Shown here: in pieces, positions 6,418 through 10,223 of the stretch
Layout of the letters: each line of letters starts with the position of its first letter
How positions within the stretch are numbered: position 1 is the stretch's first letter
NCBI GenBank assembly: GCA_016302195.1
Contig: JAEDOA010000049.1
Coordinates: 1-10,223, forward strand
Reading direction: 5' to 3'
Length of the DNA stretch: 10,223 nt
Origin: Erysipelotrichaceae bacterium
GTDB taxonomy: Bacteria; Bacillota_I; Bacilli_A; Erysipelotrichales; Erysipelotrichaceae
Position numbers and translations under genes: made by a program
Notes under the pieces: model-generated
Databases searched by the model: none
Seen by the model: the letters and a program-made list of their open reading frames with translations, nothing else
What the model was told of the DNA's origin: nothing

Positions 6418-6885
6418 CTAATAATTAAATGGTATTTGTTTATCATCTGGTGTTACTTGAATATATACATTAACACCATTTTCCTTCATTTCTCTACAAC
6501 ACTGAATTTCCTGATCTGTCATTGAAATATTCTTATATACTTTCTTTCTTGAAGCGTTAGCTCCAATACCACCAATGTCCAGATTTCTAAATTCAATATC
6601 ACTTTCAAATAATTTTTGTGCCACATATGGGTATTTAACTAATACAAGAGTTCGACAATCATCTTTGTCATACTGACTTGCCAATTGTTCAATCTCACTT
6701 TCTGCAGAAATTACAAGTTCTGTATTGCTTGGAGCAACCATTCTCATAACATTCTTTAAGAAATTGTCATTGGCTGTTCCATCATCAATTATCCAAACTC
6801 TTTCCAAATTAAGTGATTTAACCCAAGCAGCCACAATCTGACCATGAATCAATCTGTCATCAACTCTAACCATTTTTATCGACAT
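6418..6885 (-). CDS. PTS mannose/fructose/sorbose family, IIB component
   Basis: A 155-residue cytoplasmic EIIB. The sequence VRVDDRLIHGQI carries the phosphoryl-accepting histidine at residue 14, which takes phosphate from IIA and passes it to the sugar during transport. Other family blocks are WIIDDGTANDNFLKNVMRMVAP and NLDIGGIGANASRKKVYKNI. Length is close to other members. AAAGGGG lies about 7 bases before ATG 6885, and the gene begins 16 bases after IIA. Nothing is missing from the active site. Confidence 0.95.
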   Translation of the reverse strand: MSIKMVRVDDRLIHGQIVAAWVKSLNLERVWIIDDGTANDNFLKNVMRMVAPSNTELVISAESEIEQLASQYDKDDCRTLVLVKYPYVAQKLFESDIEFRNLDIGGIGANASRKKVYKNISMTDQEIQCCREMKENGVNVYIQVTPDDKQIPFNY

Positions 6886-6901
6886 AATCTTTCCCCTTTC
6901 A

Positions 6902-7297
6902 TTAACTATTTAGTTTTTCTTTTAAATCGACAATTCCATTCTTCCCAGCCTTAATTGCGATTTCCTTCAGTTTTGCTAAATTTTCGTCAAGATTGCTACA
7001 TACCTCTAGAAGCATTGCCATATTAAGGCCTGTAACGAGTTCAACTCTTTCAGATATATCTGGTTTTGCTAATAATTTAGAAGCAATCATAAATGGACTG
7101 CCACCAAATAAATCGCATAATATAAGCGTTTGATCATTACTTGCTAGTTGTTCTTCAATCTGGCATTGATACAATTCCAAATCTTGTCCATATGACAAAG
7201 TAATATAACTAACCGACTCTATACTTCCCATTATCATTTGACAGGTTAAGTAACATTCTTTAGCAAAATTACCATGGCTAAGTAAAAGTATTTTCAT
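6902..7297 (-). CDS. PTS mannose family, IIA component
   Basis: A 131-residue EIIA of the mannose type and first gene of the operon. MKILLLSHGNFA carries the phospho-accepting His8, which receives phosphate from HPr, and LILCDLFGGSPF carries the conserved Asp62 beside the active site. The start at 7297 is chosen because AAGGGG ends 7 bases upstream; ATG 7300 is also possible but spaced too tightly. The frame is open to an ATG at 7402, but that stretch has no ribosome binding site, encodes an unrelated hydrophobic peptide and contains the likely promoter. The separate IIA and IIB polypeptides resemble the levansucrase-operon LevD/LevE layout. Confidence 0.93.
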   Translation of the reverse strand: MKILLLSHGNFAKECYLTCQMIMGSIESVSYITLSYGQDLELYQCQIEEQLASNDQTLILCDLFGGSPFMIASKLLAKPDISERVELVTGLNMAMLLEVCSNLDENLAKLKEIAIKAGKNGIVDLKEKLNS

Positions 7298-7322
7298 CAT
7301 ACATCCCCTTTTTCTTTTTATA

Positions 7323-7351
7323 TTTATACTAGATAAATAAATTAGTGTAAA
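7323..7351 (-). promoter_or_regulatory. Sigma-A type promoter of the PTS operon
   Basis: Leftward, TTTACA (7351-7346) and TATAAA (7328-7323) are spaced by exactly 17 bases, each 5 of 6 to consensus. Transcription would start near 7316, a leader of about 20 bases before the IIA start. The -35 overlaps one copy of the repeated 9-mer TTTACACTA (7351-7343) and the short inverted repeat GTAAA-G-TTTAC. No GG-N10-GC element typical of sigma-54 is present on either strand between 7298 and 7555. Confidence 0.65.
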
Positions 7352-7421
7352 GTTTACCACAAAATATACACAGATAGTTATTGTGTAGCTATTATTGCGC
7401 AATTATTTTATCTTTTGTCTT

Positions 7422-7435
7422 GGAAAGCGTTTACA
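7422..7435. promoter_or_regulatory. CcpA cre site
   Basis: GGAAAGCGTTTACA matches the catabolite-responsive element consensus TGWAANCGNTNWCA at every defined position except the first T. It lies in the divergent region about 105-120 bases upstream of both predicted start sites, so it could control either gene. Carbon-catabolite control of a sugar PTS by CcpA is common in Bacillota. Confidence 0.7.
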
Positions 7436-7480
7436 ACAAGCAAAAACAATGCGATAATTTGATAGAATTATTCACAGTTA

Positions 7481-7539
7481 TGTAAAAATATTTACACTAT
7501 TTTTGTCACTATTTGGATATCAATGATATTTTTACACTA
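7481..7539. promoter_or_regulatory. Candidate operators: TTTACACTA repeats and a palindrome
   Basis: The 9-mer TTTACACTA occurs at 7491-7499 and 7531-7539 on the plus strand, and again on the minus strand at 7351-7343 over the PTS -35. The first copy is the right arm of a perfect inverted repeat TGTAAA-AATA-TTTACA (7481-7496). The copy at 7531 sits at the expected start of the regulator transcript. This spacing suggests binding sites for one protein acting on both divergent promoters, probably the adjacent regulator, but this is inferred from repetition alone. Confidence 0.4.
7503..7530 (+). promoter_or_regulatory. Candidate promoter of the LevR-like regulator
   Basis: TTGTCA (7503-7508, 5 of 6) and GATATT (7525-7530, 4 of 6) are spaced by 16 bases; the alternative TG-A-TATTTT reading gives an extended -10 with an 18-base spacer. 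Transcription would start near 7537, about 19 bases before the ATG, with AAAGGAG between. The match is moderate. Confidence 0.45.
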
Positions 7540-7555
7540 AAAAAAAGGAGAATCC

Positions 7556-9967
7556 ATGAGAAAAGATGAAGTATTAGATTTTTTAAATAAAGCTACAAAA
7601 GAGATTTTAGGTAATAACTCAAAAGAAACATTGGATGCAAGCTATATCAGCAATCAGCTACATTGCGATAGAAGTAATGTATCCCGGATAATAAACGAAT
7701 TATGGCGAGAAGGGAAGATTATCAAAATTGCCGGTCGACCAGTATCCTTTTTATCATATGATAGTTGTTTATCTTTCTATAATGTCTCAACTTTACCCAC
7801 TTACGTTCCATTAGGAAGAACCCTTTCAGATTATCTTAGCGATAATCAACATAAAGTAGATGACAGCCATAAACAGCAAGACAGCGATGAATTACTGCAA
7901 TCCTTAAAGATTCCATTTCAAAAAGGAAAAGCTGCAGTTTGTTATCCACCCTATGGTTTAAATACCTTAATAATTGGAAAAGCAGGTACTGGAAAAAATA
8001 AACTAACAAAAATGATGATTAATTATGCCATAGAAAAAGGTGTCAAGAACAATAACTGTCCTCAGTTCGTGGTAGATTGTCCGATGTTTTCTAATTCTCC
8101 AGAACAATTTCTACAACTACTTCTAAATAGTGATGAAAAAAGAAAGAAATCTCTTCTTGAAAGATCATCAAATGGATTCCTTGTATTCAAAAATTTTGAT
8201 AAGTTGCATCCAGATAGTCTTGAACTTCTTTTTTCTATGATCAGAAACAACTATTACTATTCAAATCAATTATCAAAGATTCATGAAATTGATTTTATGA
8301 TTATCTTAACTACTTCACTTGATAGCGATAACCCATTGATTAATAAAATAATTAACTATATACCAATTGTTATCCAAATCGAAGATATCGACAATCGCAG
8401 TCCATACGAAAAGATGCAAGTAGTCTTAGATGTCTTTTCCAAAGAAGCAAGAAGAACAAGAAATACAATTACAATTTCAAAGGATGTTCTTTGTTGTTTC
8501 TGCTTGAAAAAGTATCAAAACAACATCCTTCAATTGGAAAATGAGATAAAAATGATTTGTTCAAAGGCCTACGTTTATTCACTAAGCTCATACAGCAAGC
8601 AAATAGATATCAATTTATTAATGCTGCCTAATGAATATTTGGAAACTGATAAAAGCGATTCCAATTACAAATCTACCATTTCAGCAATACTAAATTACAT
8701 TGATGAAGATAAAATAGTTTTTGAAAGAACAGGAAGTTGCCAAGCGTTTCAGCAAATAAAGCAATACCAAAATAATAACTCGCAATATTTGTCCAACCAA
8801 TTTCTTGAAGAGCTTTCAATCAATTCAATGAACAATATCGAAAGTCACATAAGCGAAAGCATCAGTTGTCTACAAAATTGTCAAGACAAACAATTGCAGG
8901 CAATCAAAAATAACATAGACCCTTATTTAACTCAATTATTCAACCAATTGGTACTATCAAATCCGCAATATAGCAATCTAAAATTCCATAGTCAATTACT
9001 ATATGGCATCTATCTGCACATAACCTCGCTGGTAAAGAAAAGAAATATTGAAGAAAATAGTTTCAAAAGTCTCACAGAGAATGTCTACCCAAATGACTAT
9101 CAAACCGCATATATGCTATATAAATCAATCAACCAGCATTATAAACTTCCTTTCAATTCCCGTGAGCTTGATTACTTAACCACATATCTTGCGATAACAA
9201 ACAAATTTGCTAGCAAAAGAAATATCGCCATACTAGTAATAGCACACGGGCAAAATACAGCAAAAGAAATGGTCGATTATGTTAAAGATTGTCAAAATAA
9301 TCAAATACAGTTGGACTACATCAACTATACAGAACAGACAAGTTTGCAGCAATGTATTAAACTAGTCACCTTAAAAGCAACTTCTCTTGAAAAAAACAGT
9401 GAACTAGTTATAATGTGCGATTTACAACCCCTCACTTCGATTAGCGAGATTGTATCGCAAAAAAGCGGAATACCATGTAAATCTATTTATCCGCTTTCCC
9501 TTTCATCTCTTTTAGAATTAGTTGAAAAGTGTAAGGACAATTACGAAGGTATTGACAATATTAAGCTTAGCAGCAACAATTCCAATTACACCCTTACCAA
9601 TCAGAGTGATCAGCATTTTGTTACAGAAGTAGTCAACAGAATCATTGATAAAGCAGCTATTTTCATAGATTGTAAAAAAGCCGTTAACAATCTTGAAAAT
9701 GTTCTTTACTCTATCTTAAACAAAATCGACATGTCTTACAGCAACGATTTGGCCGTGAAATTTTATTGCCATTGTGTCTCAATGCTGGAAAGAGTCATTA
9801 AAAATGAACCTTGGCAATATAACAGGATTAAAAAATTTATTGACAATCATCACAGTCTAATGTTTTCAATCGAAAAAGCATTTGAACCAGTCAATAATAT
9901 TTATGGTATAAAAATCCCCCAAACTGAATTAGCTTATGTAGCTGAGATATTTGAAGAATACATGTAA
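7556..9967 (+). CDS. LevR-like PRD transcriptional regulator with degenerate AAA+ domain
   Basis: An 803-residue regulator, divergent from the PTS operon it probably controls. Order of domains: winged helix about 20-66 (ISNQLHCDRSNVSRIINELW); sigma-54-activator-type AAA+ about 120-355, with Walker A GKAGTGKN at 141-148; PRD1 about 425-550 (candidate phospho-His488, or His478); EIIA-Man-like domain about 556-660 with VIAHGQNTA and His564; PRD2 about 685-803 with His739 in HCVSMLERV. The AAA+ part is damaged: the Walker B region reads GFLVFKNFDKL instead of an acidic LFLDE, no GAFTGA loop is present, and the usual arginines before IPIVI are replaced by IINY. The EIIB-like domain of Bacillus LevR (938 residues) is absent. 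PRDs are expected to be phosphorylated by HPr or the PTS IIB, tying activity to sugar supply. AAAGGAG precedes ATG 7556. Confidence 0.88.
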   Translation: MRKDEVLDFLNKATKEILGNNSKETLDASYISNQLHCDRSNVSRIINELWREGKIIKIAGRPVSFLSYDSCLSFYNVSTLPTYVPLGRTLSDYLSDNQHKVDDSHKQQDSDELLQSLKIPFQKGKAAVCYPPYGLNTLIIGKAGTGKNKLTKMMINYAIEKGVKNNNCPQFVVDCPMFSNSPEQFLQLLLNSDEKRKKSLLERSSNGFLVFKNFDKLHPDSLELLFSMIRNNYYYSNQLSKIHEIDFMIILTTSLDSDNPLINKIINYIPIVIQIEDIDNRSPYEKMQVVLDVFSKEARRTRNTITISKDVLCCFCLKKYQNNILQLENEIKMICSKAYVYSLSSYSKQIDINLLMLPNEYLETDKSDSNYKSTISAILNYIDEDKIVFERTGSCQAFQQIKQYQNNNSQYLSNQFLEELSINSMNNIESHISESISCLQNCQDKQLQAIKNNIDPYLTQLFNQLVLSNPQYSNLKFHSQLLYGIYLHITSLVKKRNIEENSFKSLTENVYPNDYQTAYMLYKSINQHYKLPFNSRELDYLTTYLAITNKFASKRNIAILVIAHGQNTAKEMVDYVKDCQNNQIQLDYINYTEQTSLQQCIKLVTLKATSLEKNSELVIMCDLQPLTSISEIVSQKSGIPCKSIYPLSLSSLLELVEKCKDNYEGIDNIKLSSNNSNYTLTNQSDQHFVTEVVNRIIDKAAIFIDCKKAVNNLENVLYSILNKIDMSYSNDLAVKFYCHCVSMLERVIKNEPWQYNRIKKFIDNHHSLMFSIEKAFEPVNNIYGIKIPQTELAYVAEIFEEYM

Positions 9968-9976
9968 CAAAAGAAA

Positions 9977-10021
9977 TCCGCATTCAGCAGGGTGTTGGTA
10001 AGACGGTTTTTAAAACGCGGA
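9977..10021 (+). other. Unassigned structured stretch before the terminator
   Basis: TCCGC (9977-9981) can pair with GCGGA (10017-10021), closing a 35-base interior containing GGTGTTGGTAAGACGG and GTTTTTAAAAC. It is clearly richer in G and C than its surroundings and abuts the terminator hairpin. No coding frame of note crosses it. It may be an extended base of the terminator or a small RNA; I cannot assign it. Confidence 0.3.
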
Positions 10022-10043
10022 AGCAGGTTCCTGCTTGTTTTTT
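10021..10043 (+). terminator. Intrinsic terminator after the regulator gene
   Basis: AAGCAGG (10021-10027) and CCTGCTT (10030-10036) form a compact stem, realistically six base pairs with a GTTC tetraloop, followed by G and six Ts (10038-10043). It lies about 55 bases after the regulator stop and before the antitoxin promoter. Confidence 0.85.
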
Positions 10044-10073
10044 GCTGTTTACCATTAATTTGTGTCTATTGAA

Positions 10074-10110
10074 TTGGCTTTGCAATGCAAACAACATATA
10101 ATATGTATAC
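10074..10110 (+). promoter_or_regulatory. Promoter and palindromic operators of the antitoxin gene
   Basis: TTGGCT (10074-10079) and a perfect TATAAT (10097-10102) are spaced by 17 bases. Two 11-base palindromes with a single central base overlap it: TTGCA-A-TGCAA (10080-10090) in the spacer and CATAT-A-ATATG (10095-10105) over the -10; GTATAC (10105-10110) follows. Such palindromes fit autorepression by an antitoxin or toxin-antitoxin complex. Confidence 0.6.
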
Positions 10111-10135
10111 AAAGAATTGCAAAGGAGTTGTTATT

Positions 10136-10223
10136 ATGGCTAGTACAAATTTTAGCGTTCGAATGGACAGCGAGATTAAAAAGCAGTGTGAAACCCTTTA
10201 TGGGGAATTGGGCATGAATCTGA
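10136..10223 (+). CDS. RelB/DinJ family antitoxin (5' part)
   Basis: Only the first 29 residues are in the window. They begin MASTNFSVRMDSEIKKQCE and continue with ETLYGELGMNL, the standard N-terminus of RelB/DinJ antitoxins, which form a ribbon-helix-helix dimer that binds operator DNA and neutralises a partner RNase such as YafQ or RelE. AAAGGAG lies about 9 bases before the ATG. The partner toxin gene would be expected just downstream, outside the window. The module is separated from the PTS regulator by a terminator and appears to be an independent insertion-prone unit. Confidence 0.85.
   Translation, partial: MASTNFSVRMDSEIKKQCETLYGELGMNL

Noticed and set aside
7298..7402. N-terminal extension of PTS IIA starting at ATG 7402
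   Set aside because: No ribosome binding site, unrelated hydrophobic peptide, and the stretch contains a good sigma-A promoter; the IIA domain begins at 7297 with its own AAGGGG.
7298..7555. Sigma-54 (-24/-12) promoter expected for a LevR-type target
   Set aside because: I looked for GG-N10-GC on both strands and found none.
9977..10040. tRNA-like look of the stretch with TTGGTAAGACGG and GCAGGTTCCTGC
   Set aside because: No acceptor stem, anticodon arm or CCA-end layout could be drawn; the GCAGG/CCTGC stem with its T-run is a terminator.
1..10223. CRISPR arrays, insertion sequences, rRNA or tRNA genes
   Set aside because: No regularly spaced long repeats, transposase-like proteins or structural RNA gene sequences were seen.

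Overview
The window is AT-rich bacterial DNA (about one third G+C by eye) with strong AAGGAGG-type ribosome binding sites, hairpin-plus-U-tract terminators and the standard bacterial code. The gene content (mannose-family PTS with a LevR-like regulator, ECF-type QueT, CcpA-like cre site, RelB/DinJ antitoxin) points to a fermentative low-GC member of the Bacillota, probably host-associated. An Erysipelotrichia or Clostridia affiliation is only a guess.

Left part (1-1350): the 3' end of a COG1237-type metallo-beta-lactamase-fold hydrolase runs rightward and meets a leftward small membrane-protein gene at a two-way terminator. The membrane-protein gene is split. Its well-placed start (981, with GGAGGG) lies in a different frame from its longer C-terminal part (566-856), and the break falls at a T TTT TTC slippery run. 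Upstream of it is about 300 bases without a gene, holding two candidate promoters, one with an (ATT)5 tract in its spacer.

Middle (1293-7300), all leftward: a mannose-family PTS operon IIA-IIB-IIC-IID, then a BtpA/SgcQ-family TIM-barrel protein, then past a hairpin with U-tract a HAD phosphatase/phosphomutase and a MATE exporter, and finally queT (queuosine-precursor transporter) under its own promoter and a preQ1-I type riboswitch that would sequester its ribosome binding site. The likely scheme is uptake and phosphorylation of an unidentified sugar by the PTS, with the BtpA-family and HAD proteins as candidate handlers of the sugar phosphate.

Right part (7300-10223): a 255-base divergent control region (sigma-A-like promoters, a near-consensus cre site, three copies of TTTACACTA) separates the PTS operon from a rightward 803-residue LevR-like regulator. 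That regulator keeps its winged helix, two PRDs and an EIIA-like domain, but its AAA+ domain has lost Walker B acidic residues, the GAFTGA loop and the arginine finger region. No -24/-12 sigma-54 promoter is visible. After a terminator, a RelB/DinJ-type antitoxin gene with palindromic promoter sequences begins and runs off the window.
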